A stretch of 64,000 bases of DNA from Asticcacaulis aquaticus (GTDB lineage: Bacteria > Pseudomonadota > Alphaproteobacteria > Caulobacterales > Caulobacteraceae): assembly GCF_028550415.1 (NCBI RefSeq), contig NZ_JAQQKX010000009.1:62001-126000 (forward strand). The letters run 5' to 3'. Below are positions 45,633-54,566 of this stretch, one piece after another. The notes under the pieces were generated by a model. The model was not told the origin of the DNA, made no database searches, and worked only from the letters and a program-made list of their open reading frames with translations. A program made the translations under genes and the position numbers. The number at the start of each line of letters is the position of its first letter. Within the stretch, counting starts at the first letter, position 1.

Positions 45633-46734
45633 GCCGTTGCGACACCAACTGGCTCAAGGGCATGTCGATCAGGGCATCGAACGCAAACGCCACGACGATA
45701 GCGGCGACGATCGACAAACCCCACAGCCCCCAGTGCGCGACCGGGTCGACGCCGATGCGCGCCATCAGCATGCCGTCAAGGCCCAGCGCAATCGCACCGA
45801 CCAGTGAGTGGGTCAGGAACAGCGAGAACGACGCGCGGCCCATGCGTTTCGTCAGGTGGTTCTCATTCAGGGTCACGCTGGCCGACAAGGTCAGCACACC
45901 GGCCAGCAGGCTCAGGATCACCACGTCACAGAATGCGTGGCGCGGGAGGCTGGCCAGGCCGATAATGCCCAGCAGGCAAATCGTCAGACCCGCCGCATAG
46001 ACACGTTTCGGTACGCGCATATGAGCGACCATTCGCTCCAGCAGGCTTCCCGCGATGAACAGTGGAATGGCGCGTACCAGTCCCCAGCGGAACGGCAGAT
46101 CGACAAAGGCATGATCGGCGAAAGCGGCCACGACAAAGCCCAGAGCCAGTACGGCAACGATCCCACCCGCCAGCGCCCACGGCTTCCAGCGACGCACCAT
46201 CGGCACATAGAGCGTGAACAGCACATAGCACAGGATCAGGGCCGACAGGGTCCAGGTCGGCACGTTCCAGCCGGGCTCTTCGCTCAGGCCCCAGCCGTGG
46301 ATCAGGAAAAACTGCTCCCAGAACGACCAGACGCCGTATTTTTCCATATGGCCCGGCGGATGGCCTTTCAGCGTCGCCAGAGTCACCACGATAAACATCA
46401 GTAACAGCACGACCACGTGCGACGGCCACAGGCGCAAGAACCGCTTTTTCACGAAATTAAATGGCGACACGCGGCCTTCCTGCAAACGCGGTCCATAGGC
46501 GCGCATCAGGATAAAGCCCGATAGCATCAGGAAAAAGTCGGTCGCCAGCCAGCCCTGCGCCAGAACCGGCGACACCTCATGCAGGTCGCGCGGGGCGGAT
46601 TCACCGAAATGAAACAACAGGATAAACCCGGCCGCCAGAAACCGCAGCACGTCGAGGCTGGCCCCACCGGCGCGCGGCGTATCGGCAGTCTGAGGATGGG
46701 TCGGGGCAGGCACGCGGGAAATTTCCTTGGTCAC
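45574..46734 (-). CDS. Acyltransferase 3 family membrane protein (second copy)
   Basis: A 386-residue polytopic acyltransferase of the OafA type. 'LDVLRFLAAGFILLFHFGE' (catalytic His region), 'ATDFFLMLSGFILMRAYGPRLQEGRVSPFNFVKKRFLRLWPSHVVVLL' and about ten membrane helices mark the family. The last 18 or so residues ('SSGSGTAPDKSNRRLLRR') come from the antisense of yoeB and look non-native, as if arrival of the toxin-antitoxin pair replaced the original end. It differs clearly from the acyltransferase at 2668. Confidence 0.87.
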   Translation of the reverse strand: MTKEISRVPAPTHPQTADTPRAGGASLDVLRFLAAGFILLFHFGESAPRDLHEVSPVLAQGWLATDFFLMLSGFILMRAYGPRLQEGRVSPFNFVKKRFLRLWPSHVVVLLLMFIVVTLATLKGHPPGHMEKYGVWSFWEQFFLIHGWGLSEEPGWNVPTWTLSALILCYVLFTLYVPMVRRWKPWALAGGIVAVLALGFVVAAFADHAFVDLPFRWGLVRAIPLFIAGSLLERMVAHMRVPKRVYAAGLTICLLGIIGLASLPRHAFCDVVILSLLAGVLTLSASVTLNENHLTKRMGRASFSLFLTHSLVGAIALGLDGMLMARIGVDPVAHWGLWGLSIVAAIVVAFAFDALIDMPLSQLVSQRLSSGSGTAPDKSNRRLLRR

Positions 46735-46856
46735 AGAACATTAGGCTTAACGCACCCGGGTTAAGATTTCCCTTGTGGCGCAAGGCTTTCATAGTGACGT
46801 GAAACGACCGAAGCATGTCAAGTCCGACACAATACACAAAAAACTCTGGACACAAA

Positions 46857-46888
46857 AAACCCCGGATCGGTCGACCGATCCGGGGTTT
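46857..46888. terminator. Bidirectional palindromic terminator between the acyltransferase and the ABC adaptor
   Basis: A perfect 32-bp self-complementary sequence with core CCCCGGATCGGTCGACCGATCCGGGG cut to arms CCCCGGATCGG/CCGATCCGGGG, flanked by A and T runs. On the minus strand it ends the ABC exporter operon 23 bp after the adaptor stop. Confidence 0.85.
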
Positions 46889-46910
46889 CGATGCCTGAGC
46901 AAACGGCTAC

Positions 46911-47900
46911 CTATTTCTTGACGGGGGCGACCGGCTTGGGCACCTCGCGCTTGATACCGGCCTTCTCGCCCGGCTTCATGAACTTGACCAGCACGCGCTG
47001 ACCAATCAGGAACGGCGCGTCGCCGGCGGTGATCACCACCTCGACAACGCGTTCGTCAGAGGCTTCGTTACCGGAGTCCGAGATCAGCTTGCGCGCGCCG
47101 AAGGTGGCGGCCACGCGCTTGACCGTGCCGACAAAGGTCTTGGTCTGGTCGGTTTCCGGGATGATCTCGACCTCCTGACCCGGCGTCACGTCGGGGATAG
47201 AGCTTTCGACGATTTCGGCACGGATGATGCGCTCGGTCTGGGGCTCAAGATCGAACATGGTCGAGACGTTGAGCGTCGAGGCGCCCGCCCCCGGATTGGC
47301 GTAACGGCGCACGATGCGGCCATCGACCGGCGCGCGGACAAGGGTCTGCTCCAGATCGAAATTGGCCTGATTGAGGGCCGCCTGCGCCGTCTGGACCGAG
47401 GCCTGCTGCGCCGCCAGACGGGCCTCGGCTTCGCGGATGGCGTCGCGCTGCTGATCGAGCTTCTGACCGGCGACGAAATTGGTCGCCGCCAGCTTTTCGT
47501 AACGCTCATATTCGCGACGCGCGGTGTCGAGATTGACCTGGGTCAGGCGCATCGAGGCCTGAGCCTCGTTGACATTGGCGCGGGCGCGCTGCACCGACAA
47601 TTGCGCGGAATCGGCCTCCTGACGGGCGAGGATCTGGCCCTTCTTGACGACGTCGCCTTCCTGAACCAGCACCTCCTGCACCACACCGGCGCGGCGGGCG
47701 GCGACCTGAATGACGCCACCTTCGACGTCGGCCTTACCGTTAGCGATGGCCGCATAGGGCGACGGCGGAGCCTTGACCTCGGCGGCGGCGTCTTTCTTGG
47801 CACCGGGCTTACCGGGTTCCCCCGGCTTGCCGCCACAGGCCGCCAGCGACAGAACCGCCGGAAGCAGGACCAGAGCGAGAAGCGATTTTTTGTATGACAT
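46911..47900 (-). CDS. ABC exporter periplasmic adaptor (MacA/DevB/HlyD-like lipoprotein)
   Basis: A 329-residue membrane-fusion protein. The lipobox 'LSLAACGG' places acylated Cys near residue 22. 'ISV.RRAGVVQEVLVQEGDVVKKGQILARQEAD' is the first lipoyl half, then a long coiled-coil hairpin ('QRARANVNEAQASMRLTQVNLDTARREYERYEKL' to 'NQANFDLEQTL'), the second lipoyl half 'VRAPVDGRIVRRYANPGA' and a beta-barrel. It links the inner-membrane ABC transporter to an outer-membrane channel. It starts 14 bp after the ATPase stop. The earlier GTG 47918 is less likely. Confidence 0.88.
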   Translation of the reverse strand: MSYKKSLLALVLLPAVLSLAACGGKPGEPGKPGAKKDAAAEVKAPPSPYAAIANGKADVEGGVIQVAARRAGVVQEVLVQEGDVVKKGQILARQEADSAQLSVQRARANVNEAQASMRLTQVNLDTARREYERYEKLAATNFVAGQKLDQQRDAIREAEARLAAQQASVQTAQAALNQANFDLEQTLVRAPVDGRIVRRYANPGAGASTLNVSTMFDLEPQTERIIRAEIVESSIPDVTPGQEVEIIPETDQTKTFVGTVKRVAATFGARKLISDSGNEASDERVVEVVITAGDAPFLIGQRVLVKFMKPGEKAGIKREVPKPVAPVKK

Positions 47901-47914
47901 GGGTATTTCTCTGA

Positions 47915-48643
47915 TCACGAAACAGGCGTCTCAACGACGTCTTGAGGTTGATTGACGAAATGATCGCTGAGGATCTTGCCGTCTTCCATATGGATGACGC
48001 GGTCGGCATAGGCTTCGAGGCGCGGATCGTGGGTCACGACGATCACCGCCGCGCCGTGTTCCTTGGCCGCGCGATGCAGGAGCTTGATGACCACCTGACC
48101 CGACACCGAATCGAGCGCTGAGGTCGGCTCGTCCGCGAACAGCAGTTGCGGGTTTTTCGACAGGGCCCGCGCGATGGCGACGCGCTGCTTTTCCCCGCCG
48201 GACAGGGCCGACGGCGTCTGCTTGAGGCGCTTTTCCAGCCCGACCTCGGTCAGGGCGGCCACCGCGCGCTTCTTCGCTTCCGACTTTTTGACCTTGCAAT
48301 ATTTCAGCACCTGCTCGACCTGCTGGGTGGCATTGAGCGCCGGGAACAGGTTGAAGCCCTGAAAGATAAAGCCGCAATGATCGAGACGGAACCGGTCGAT
48401 CTTGCTTTTCTTCTTCTTCCACAGGCTTTCGCCCAGGGCAATGACCTCGCCCTCATCAGGTTTCATCAGGCCGGACAGGGCCGCGATCAGGGTCGATTTG
48501 CCCGATCCCGACGGCCCCATGACCATGGTGACCTGACCGTGATAGGCGTTGAAATCGACGTCTTTCAGGACGGATTGCTTCTGCTTGCCGATCTTGTAGG
48601 CCTTCGACAGGCCCTTGGCGTCTATGGCTAGTTTTCCATTCAT
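47915..48643 (-). CDS. ABC exporter ATPase (MacB/DevA/LolD type)
   Basis: A 242-residue ABC ATPase. Walker A 'GPSGSGKST', Q-loop 'LDHCGFIFQGFNLFPALNATQQVEQVL', signature 'LSGGEKQRVAIARAL', Walker B 'LLFADEPTSALD' and H-loop 'VIVVTHD' are complete. The Q-loop 'IFQxFNLFPxLxAxxNV'-like stretch is typical of the MacB/LolD subgroup. ATG 48643 overlaps the permease stop (ATGA); the longer frame reads into the permease. Confidence 0.93.
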   Translation of the reverse strand: MNGKLAIDAKGLSKAYKIGKQKQSVLKDVDFNAYHGQVTMVMGPSGSGKSTLIAALSGLMKPDEGEVIALGESLWKKKKSKIDRFRLDHCGFIFQGFNLFPALNATQQVEQVLKYCKVKKSEAKKRAVAALTEVGLEKRLKQTPSALSGGEKQRVAIARALSKNPQLLFADEPTSALDSVSGQVVIKLLHRAAKEHGAAVIVVTHDPRLEAYADRVIHMEDGKILSDHFVNQPQDVVETPVS

Positions 48644-49770
48644 CGCAACAGATCCGCAGGCTGGCTCTTTTTCAGGACGCCGAGCGACAACAGGCCCGAC
48701 AGGACGGAGATAATCAGAAGCATGATGGCGATGGTGATGACCGACCACAGGGGATAGAACATGGTCAGGCCCATCGCCCCGGCCAGCGCCGTGACGCCGA
48801 CCAGCAGGATCGCGGTCATGCCAAGGCCCGCCACGCCGACCCAGAAACTCAGCTCCATGATGATCAGATTGAGGCTACCGATCGATACCCCCAGCGCCCT
48901 CAGCGAGGCGAACTCCTTGATATTGGCCAGAATCGCCCCTTGCAGGGTCTGCCAGGTGATGACCACGCCGATGAAGACGCCGACCACCAGCATGAAGCCG
49001 AGCAGGATCGAGATGAACGAGTTCTTGAACATCGATTCCTGATTGCGCTTGGACAACTCCGGCTTGGTCCACGCCTTGAACTGACCCTTGCCAATGACGT
49101 TCAGTTCCGCCGCGACCGTATCTGTGCGCGCCGGGTCGCTGACCTTGACGAGGATGGCGCCGACGCGCGGCCCTTCGCGGACGAGGCCCAGAAGCTTCGC
49201 CGACTGACGCGAGGTGAAGATCATCGAGTTGAACAGGCTGGGGTAGCCGCTGATCGTGGCGCGCACCGTCACGGTACGACCGTTGATCTTGGCCTTATCG
49301 CCGACCTTGACGCCCAGCTTGTTGAGCGAGGTTACGTCGAGGATGACCGAATAGGGCTCCTGCAGCGCCAGGATCACGTCTTCGGGGAAGTCGGTCGGCA
49401 GGGTCACCGCGCCGGGGATCGGATCGACGACGTAGATCTGTACGCCTTCGCGAACGGCCTTCTGCTCGCCCTCGGGGAAGTTGGTGAACTGCCCCCAGGT
49501 GACGTTGAACGGCGTCGCCTCGACGACCTCGCTATGCTGGAACAGCAGCGGGATATTGCGGCGCGGCTGGCTGGTGCCGAGCCCTTCGGAATCCGGCGGC
49601 AGGATCATGATATGCGCCGGCGAGCGGTCGATCGTGGCGCTGAAGTTCTTGCCGATGCCCATGAACATGCCGACCAGCGCCAGCACCAGCAGACCGGCCA
49701 CGGCCAGCGCGATCACAGCGGCCATATAGCGCCGCCATTCGTAGATCAGCGTGGATAACGCAAGTGACAT
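48640..49770 (-). CDS. ABC exporter permease (FtsX-like, DevC type)
   Basis: A 376-residue permease with one N-terminal helix, a periplasmic domain (about 45-255) and three C-terminal helices containing the FtsX motif. Order and length fit DevC-like half-permeases rather than full MacB, since the ATPase is a separate gene. 'GFMLVVGVFIGVVITWQTLQGAILANIKEFASLRALG' carries the coupling helix. First gene of a permease-ATPase-adaptor operon. The exported substrate is unknown; related systems move glycolipids, lipoproteins or antibiotics. Confidence 0.88.
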   Translation of the reverse strand: MSLALSTLIYEWRRYMAAVIALAVAGLLVLALVGMFMGIGKNFSATIDRSPAHIMILPPDSEGLGTSQPRRNIPLLFQHSEVVEATPFNVTWGQFTNFPEGEQKAVREGVQIYVVDPIPGAVTLPTDFPEDVILALQEPYSVILDVTSLNKLGVKVGDKAKINGRTVTVRATISGYPSLFNSMIFTSRQSAKLLGLVREGPRVGAILVKVSDPARTDTVAAELNVIGKGQFKAWTKPELSKRNQESMFKNSFISILLGFMLVVGVFIGVVITWQTLQGAILANIKEFASLRALGVSIGSLNLIIMELSFWVGVAGLGMTAILLVGVTALAGAMGLTMFYPLWSVITIAIMLLIISVLSGLLSLGVLKKSQPADLLR

Positions 49771-49957
49771 AAAACAGGTGTCCCCAAACAGGCTTTCGGG
49801 GAGGCAACGATCCGCGATCTAAAGATACAGATGGCACCCCGCCCCTCGTCCCGCCACCTTGGATAGTTTCAATCCATACGTCCAATTAAATCGCTGTAAC
49901 CCAGCCGCCATCTTCCGGAATTGAGCGGTCTGTCATCTGAAAGCCCCAGACGGAGTC

Positions 49958-49974
49958 GCGGCAGAATCTGCCGC
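49958..49974 (+). promoter_or_regulatory. Palindrome upstream of the flagellar promoter (enhancer candidate)
   Basis: GCGGCAG and CTGCCGC are perfect 7-bp arms around AAT, centred about 107 bp before the predicted start of transcription. In Caulobacter such promoters need the activator FlbD bound upstream; this palindrome is a positional candidate only. Confidence 0.5.
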
Positions 49975-50046
49975 CCTTTCGCCACGCCGAATTCGAACAC
50001 CCATCATTATTCATTATTTTCAACGTATTACGATTTTTTATCCATC

Positions 50047-50061
50047 TGGCACGGCTCTTGC
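50047..50061 (+). promoter_or_regulatory. Sigma-54 promoter of flgF operon
   Basis: TGGCAC-GGCTC-TTGC matches the sigma-54 consensus TGGCAC-N5-TTGC exactly, with GG and GC at the -24 and -12 positions. It predicts transcription starting near 50073, 47 bp before the flgF ATG, as expected for class III flagellar genes. Confidence 0.9.
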
Positions 50062-50119
50062 TTCTTGAAAAACATGGTTAACGCCGTCGCTTGAGACGCG
50101 TCATGAAAGGAGAGCCCGC

Positions 50120-50869
50120 ATGGATAACGCTACCTACGTCGCCTTGTCGCGTCAGCTCGTCCTGCGCCGCGAACTGGACGTCACCGCCAACAATCTCGCC
50201 AATATGAACACCAGCGGCTACAAGTTCGAGCAGCTGCTGGTCGAGGCCGAGCCCGGCAAGCCCGCCTATAACCTGCCGATCCGCGCCCCCGCCAACTTCG
50301 CCTTCGACAAGGGCATCGGCCGCGACTTCTCGCAAGGCGCGTTCATCCAGACCGGCAGCGATTACGACCTCGCTATCGAAGGCGAAGGCGCGTTTTTCGT
50401 CGTCAATGGCCCGAACGGCCCGCTCTATACCCGCGACGGGGCCTTTACCGTCAATCAGGAAGGCGTCCTGACCACGCAGGAAGGCCTGCCGGTGCAGGGC
50501 GACGGCGGTGAAATCCGCCTGAACGCCGAATTCGGCGCGCCGAGCATCTCCGCCGACGGCATCGTCTCGCAACGCTCCGCCGACGGTACGATCCGCGTCG
50601 GCAAGATCAATGTCGTGCGGTTCGCCAATCTGTCCGACGTCGAAAAGCGCGGCGACAACATGTTCGCGGCGACCACCAACGCCACCCCCGACCCGGCCGC
50701 CGATGTCCGCATCCGTCAGGGGATGCTTGAGGCATCGAACGTCAACGCCCTCAGCGAAGTCACCCGGCTGGTCGAGATCAACCGGTCCTACGCCTCGATC
50801 TCGAAGGTCATCGACCAGAATCAGGAACTCAACCGCAGCGCCATCGAGCGTCTGGGCCGAGTGGCCTAA
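50120..50869 (+). CDS. flgF: Flagellar proximal rod protein FlgF
   Basis: A 249-residue rod protein assembled in the periplasm by the flagellar export apparatus. N-terminal 'LSRQLVLRRELDVTANNLANMNTSGYK' and C-terminal 'GMLEASNVNALSEVTRLVEINRSYASISKVIDQNQELNRSAIERLG' are the conserved rod/hook terminal helices. The middle D1 domain contains 'YDLAIEGEGAFFVV'. AAGGAG lies 8 nt upstream. First gene of flgF-flgG-flgA-flgH, 13 bp ahead of flgG. Confidence 0.95.
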   Translation: MDNATYVALSRQLVLRRELDVTANNLANMNTSGYKFEQLLVEAEPGKPAYNLPIRAPANFAFDKGIGRDFSQGAFIQTGSDYDLAIEGEGAFFVVNGPNGPLYTRDGAFTVNQEGVLTTQEGLPVQGDGGEIRLNAEFGAPSISADGIVSQRSADGTIRVGKINVVRFANLSDVEKRGDNMFAATTNATPDPAADVRIRQGMLEASNVNALSEVTRLVEINRSYASISKVIDQNQELNRSAIERLGRVA

Positions 50870-50882
50870 GGAGTAAGAACAC

Positions 50883-51671
50883 ATGCGTGCTTTAAGAACC
50901 GCCACCACCGGCATGGCCGCCCAGCAGATGAACGTCGACGTCATCTCGCACAACATCGCCAACATGAACACGGTCGGCTACAAGAAGCAGCGGGCCGAGT
51001 TCCAGGACCTGATGTATCAGAATGTCGAGCGCATGGGCGCGCAGTCGTCCGAAGCCGGGACCGTCGTGCCCACCGGCATTCAGATCGGTGCCGGTGTGAA
51101 GACGGGCAGCGTCTATCGTATCCTGACGCAGGGCTCGGTCACCCGTACCGACAATTCCTACGACCTGATGATCGACGGTCGCGGCTATTTTCAGGTGCTG
51201 ATGCCGTCGGGCGAAACCGCCTATACGCGCGCCGGGAACTTCGCCATCAACGATCAGGGGCAACTGGTTACCGACGATGGCTACCTCGTCCAGCCGCAGA
51301 TCACCCTGCCGCAGGACACCAAGGAATTCACCGTCTCCAAGACCGGTCAGGTCTCGGTGACTCAGGACGGCGTCACCGCCCCCACCGTCATCGGTCAGCT
51401 TCAGCTCGCCACCTTCTATAACGAGGCCGGCCTTGAGGCCATCGGCGACAACCTGTTCCTCGAATCCGGCGCATCGGGCGCGGCGACCATCTCGGCCCCC
51501 GGCGACACCGGATACGGGACGCTGTTGCAGGGCTATACCGAAGCCTCGAACGTCGACGCGGTGTCGGAAATCACCGCCCTGATCGTCGCCCAGCGCGCCT
51601 ATGAAATGAATTCGAAAGTCATCACCACCGCCGACGAAATGCTGTCGGTGGCCGGCAGCCTGCGTAACTAG
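50883..51671 (+). CDS. flgG: Flagellar distal rod protein FlgG
   Basis: A 262-residue distal rod protein. 'MRALRTATTGMAAQQMNVDVISHNIANMNTVGYKKQRAEFQDL' is the classic FlgG opening and 'GYTEASNVDAVSEITALIVAQRAYEMNSKVITTADEMLSVAGSLRN' its closing helix. Length matches the family (260-262). It lies between flgF and flgA with short spacers, so it shares the sigma-54 transcript. Confidence 0.97.
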   Translation: MRALRTATTGMAAQQMNVDVISHNIANMNTVGYKKQRAEFQDLMYQNVERMGAQSSEAGTVVPTGIQIGAGVKTGSVYRILTQGSVTRTDNSYDLMIDGRGYFQVLMPSGETAYTRAGNFAINDQGQLVTDDGYLVQPQITLPQDTKEFTVSKTGQVSVTQDGVTAPTVIGQLQLATFYNEAGLEAIGDNLFLESGASGAATISAPGDTGYGTLLQGYTEASNVDAVSEITALIVAQRAYEMNSKVITTADEMLSVAGSLRN

Positions 51672-51682
51672 GGAAATACCTG

Positions 51683-52447
51683 ATGCACCGTTCGGTTTAC
51701 ATGCTGATGCTGGCTGGCGCGGCCACCGTGTTCGCCGCCGGTCACACCGCAGCGCAAGACGCCGTCACCCTGCGCGCGCCGGTCACCGACGCCGACGGTC
51801 GCGTCACGCTGGGCGACCTGTTCGATGGCGCCGGCAAGGCTGCGGACGTGGTCGTCGCGCAACGCCCGGGCCAGACCATCGTGCTCGATGCCGGACAGGT
51901 GCAGGCAAAGGCGCGTCAAGCGGGCCTGTCGTGGAGCAACCCTCAGGGCCTGCGCCGCATCATCGTCTCCGGCGGGTCCGAAGGCGTATCGAATACGCCA
52001 GCCAAGGCGCAGGCCGGGGCCACGAAAGACGTCCTCGTCTTTACGCGCACCATGAGCGCCGGTGAAATCGTCAGCGCTGACGACATCGCCTTCAAGCCGG
52101 TGCAGGCCCATATGGCGTCGGGCGCGCTGATGCTCGATCCGCAAACGGCCATCGGCAAGAGCGTCCGCCTGCCTGTCCGTGAAGGCGGCATCGTGAAGAC
52201 GTCGGACCTCGCCTCGCCGATCGTCATCAAACGCGCCGAACTGGTCAAGGTGACCTGGGCGATGAACGGCATCAGCCTGAGCATGACCGGTCAGGCGCAA
52301 AAGGACGCGGCCATCGGCGACATCGTCATGGTGCAGAACCCTCAGTCGAAAAAGCTCATCGAGGCCGTCGTCACCGGTCCCGGCACGGCGGTCACCGGCG
52401 AAGCCGCGCTGGCGCTGCGTTCCGACAAACTCTATTCCAGCCGATAG
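51683..52447 (+). CDS. flgA: P-ring assembly chaperone FlgA
   Basis: A 254-residue periplasmic chaperone for the P-ring protein FlgI. A signal peptide ('LMLAGAATVFAAGHTAAAQD'-type, cleavage near residue 22) precedes an N-terminal wedge and a SAF domain ('KDVLVFTRTMSAGEIVSADDIAFKPVQA') plus the C-terminal 'LVKVTWAMNGISLSMTGQAQKDAAIGDIVMVQNPQSKKLIEAVVTGPG', which is the most conserved region of FlgA. It starts 11 bp after flgG. flgI itself is not in the window. Confidence 0.92.
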   Translation: MHRSVYMLMLAGAATVFAAGHTAAQDAVTLRAPVTDADGRVTLGDLFDGAGKAADVVVAQRPGQTIVLDAGQVQAKARQAGLSWSNPQGLRRIIVSGGSEGVSNTPAKAQAGATKDVLVFTRTMSAGEIVSADDIAFKPVQAHMASGALMLDPQTAIGKSVRLPVREGGIVKTSDLASPIVIKRAELVKVTWAMNGISLSMTGQAQKDAAIGDIVMVQNPQSKKLIEAVVTGPGTAVTGEAALALRSDKLYSSR

Positions 52448-52456
52448 GTGAACAGT

Positions 52457-53179
52457 ATGCGTATCCCCTCCCTCGCCGCCCTTGTTATCGCCGCCGCCTC
52501 GCTTACCGCCTGTGCCAGCGTCAACGAAGCCGTTTCCGGCCCGCAGCTCAATCCGATGGGCTATCCGGCGCAACTGGTGCCGCAGCAGCAGGTCTATGCG
52601 CCTACCCCGCCCGCCGCCTCGGCCAATTCCCTGTGGCGCAGCGGTGCCAAGGCCTTCTTCAAGGATCAGCGCGCCCGCAATGTCGGCGACATCCTGACGG
52701 TGCAGGTCGATATCGACGACAAGGCCCAGACCCAGAACACCACGGCCCGCTCACGCGAGAGCGATTACAACGCCTCGATCCCCAAGGTCTTCGGGCTGGA
52801 ATCGTCGCTGGGGAAAATTTTGCCGAGCGAGTATAATGCGTCGAACGGCTTGTCGACCAATGGTTCGGCGAACTTCAGCGGCTCGGGCAGCGTCAATCGC
52901 GCGGAAAAGATTTCCCTGACCATCGCCGCCGTCGTCACCGGCGTCCTGCCGAACGGCAATCTGATCGTGCAGGGCTCTCAGGAGGTGCGCACCAACCGCG
53001 AAGTGCGCGAACTGACCGTGTCGGGCATCGTGCGGCCCGAGGATATTTCGTCGGCCAACACCGTCCGCCATGCTCAGATGGCCGAGGCGCGTATTTCCTA
53101 CGGCGGCCGCGGCGACGTGACCCGGATGCAGGCCGCCCCGGTAACACAGAACCTGATGGAAAAGTTCTCGCCGTTTTAA
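52457..53179 (+). CDS. flgH: Flagellar L-ring lipoprotein FlgH
   Basis: A 240-residue outer-membrane lipoprotein forming the L-ring. The lipobox 'AASLTAC' gives acylated Cys19. 'SLWRSGAKAFFKDQRARNVGDILTVQVDIDDKAQTQN', 'EKISLTIAAVVTGVLPNGNLIVQGSQEVRTNREVRELTVSGIVRPEDISSANTV' and 'EARISYGGRGDVTRMQ' are typical FlgH blocks. ATG 52457 is preferred to GTG 52448. Last gene of the visible flagellar operon; a family B palindrome follows. Confidence 0.95.
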   Translation: MRIPSLAALVIAAASLTACASVNEAVSGPQLNPMGYPAQLVPQQQVYAPTPPAASANSLWRSGAKAFFKDQRARNVGDILTVQVDIDDKAQTQNTTARSRESDYNASIPKVFGLESSLGKILPSEYNASNGLSTNGSANFSGSGSVNRAEKISLTIAAVVTGVLPNGNLIVQGSQEVRTNREVRELTVSGIVRPEDISSANTVRHAQMAEARISYGGRGDVTRMQAAPVTQNLMEKFSPF

Positions 53180-53182
53180 TCC

Positions 53183-53208
53183 CCCTCTCCCCGTAAACAG
53201 GGAGAGGG
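53183..53208. repeat. Family B palindrome after flgH
   Basis: CCCTCTCCC and GGGAGAGGG pair around CGTAAACA, 3 bp beyond the flgH stop. No T-run follows. Confidence 0.8.
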
Positions 53209-53253
53209 CAAACCACGGTAAGCTTTTTTACCTTTTGCCTTTACCCTAAGGCC

Positions 53254-54564
53254 ATGCCCGCCACGCCCGCCTACGAAGATGACGACTATGTCGCGCCCGC
53301 CGCGCGGCGAAGCCTCGTGCCATCGACGCAGGATGCCCCGCTGGACGGGCTGGCCCTGTGGATCTATCGCGCCGAAATTCTGCTCGCCTGTGTTTGCGTT
53401 TTCATGTTCACCGAGGCCCTGTGGGCGCCATTGTTCGCGCCCAATCAGGAAAACGGCGGCGACGTGGCCTGGATGCGTTTGCTCTGGCTGCCGGTCTATG
53501 GCCTGACCCTGATGCTATGCGCGCTCAGGGCCGACAAGTTCCTGCGCATTTTACCGGCCCTGTTCATGGGCGGGCTGCTGATCGGGCTTTGCTATGCGTC
53601 GGGCTGGTGGTCGATCGACCCGGCGGTGACCAGCCGACGGTCATTGGCGCTCGCCTTTACCACCCTGTTCGGGCTTTATCTGGGGATGCGGTTCAAGGGG
53701 CCGGACCTGACCCAGATCGTCGCGCTGACCTTCACCGTTCTGGCGGTGGGCAGTATTCTGGCGGCGTTGTTCTATCCCACCATGGGCGTCCACCACGACA
53801 TCAATGCCGGGGCCTGGCGTGGGCTGTGGCACGAAAAGAACCAGATGGCCTCGCTGATGACCTTCGGCTTCGTCGCCGCCTGCGCCAGCGCCTTCATCGT
53901 CCCCGAACGCCGCACGGCGTGGATCGTGGCGGCGGCCCTGATCTTCTTCCTTGTCGTCATGTCGCGGTCGAAAACGTCGCTGCTGGCCTGTATGCTCAGC
54001 CTGTTCGCCATGCCGGTCCTGATGGCGCTGAAACGCGGCGGTATCCTCAGCGTCCTGTTCGTCTGGGCCGCCGCGACAATCTCGCTGATCGGTGGCACGA
54101 TCTTCTTCCTGATGCCCGAAGCGATCTTCAAGGCGCTAGGCAAGGACCCGACGCTCACCGGCCGCACCGAAATCTGGGAGTCGCTGCTGCGCCTGTCGGA
54201 CAAGCGCCCGTGGCTGGGCTATGGATACAAGGCCTTCTGGGGACCGGACTCGGTGCCCAACAAGATCGTCAAGATGGAGACGCACTGGGACGTGCCGTCG
54301 GCGCATAACGGCTGGCTCGATCTGCTGGTGCAACTGGGCTGGCTGGGCGTCATCCTGTTCGGCAGCGTTCTGGCCATCACCTTCTTCTGCGCCCTGTTCC
54401 GCTTTGCGCGGGTGAAGGACGGGTTCTTCTCGGTGCTGACCCTGTGCCTGTTCAGCTTTCTCATCCTATCGGAGAGCTTTATTCTGGGGCAGAACAATCT
54501 GATCTGGGTGTTGTTTGCCTGCGCGATGGCACGGCTGACGGCGAACCGGTTGCAGGATTCATAG
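53254..54564 (+). CDS. O-antigen ligase / Wzy-like polysaccharide polymerase
   Basis: A 436-residue polytopic protein with about eleven membrane helices and one large periplasmic loop. The Wzy_C/O-antigen ligase landmarks are 'WRGLWHEKNQMASLMTFGFV' and 'LTGRTEIWESLLRLSDKRPWLGYGYKAFWG' with 'SAHNGWLDLLVQLGWLGVILF' (the conserved His-Asn). It joins or polymerises undecaprenyl-linked sugars in the periplasm. Caulobacter HfsC/HfsI holdfast polymerases belong to this family, so a holdfast or capsule role is possible. It is not clearly part of the flagellar transcript. Confidence 0.83.
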   Translation: MPATPAYEDDDYVAPAARRSLVPSTQDAPLDGLALWIYRAEILLACVCVFMFTEALWAPLFAPNQENGGDVAWMRLLWLPVYGLTLMLCALRADKFLRILPALFMGGLLIGLCYASGWWSIDPAVTSRRSLALAFTTLFGLYLGMRFKGPDLTQIVALTFTVLAVGSILAALFYPTMGVHHDINAGAWRGLWHEKNQMASLMTFGFVAACASAFIVPERRTAWIVAAALIFFLVVMSRSKTSLLACMLSLFAMPVLMALKRGGILSVLFVWAAATISLIGGTIFFLMPEAIFKALGKDPTLTGRTEIWESLLRLSDKRPWLGYGYKAFWGPDSVPNKIVKMETHWDVPSAHNGWLDLLVQLGWLGVILFGSVLAITFFCALFRFARVKDGFFSVLTLCLFSFLILSESFILGQNNLIWVLFACAMARLTANRLQDS

Positions 54565-54566
54565 CG

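Larger units (their letters stand above)
49771..50119. other. 349-bp divergent region between the ABC exporter and flgF
   Basis: It holds the sigma-54 promoter of the flagellar genes (50047-50061), an upstream palindrome (49958-49974) and presumably the minus-strand promoter of the ABC exporter. An AT-rich run (about 50004-50041) lies just before the sigma-54 site and may aid bending. No ORF with coding character was found. Confidence 0.6.
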
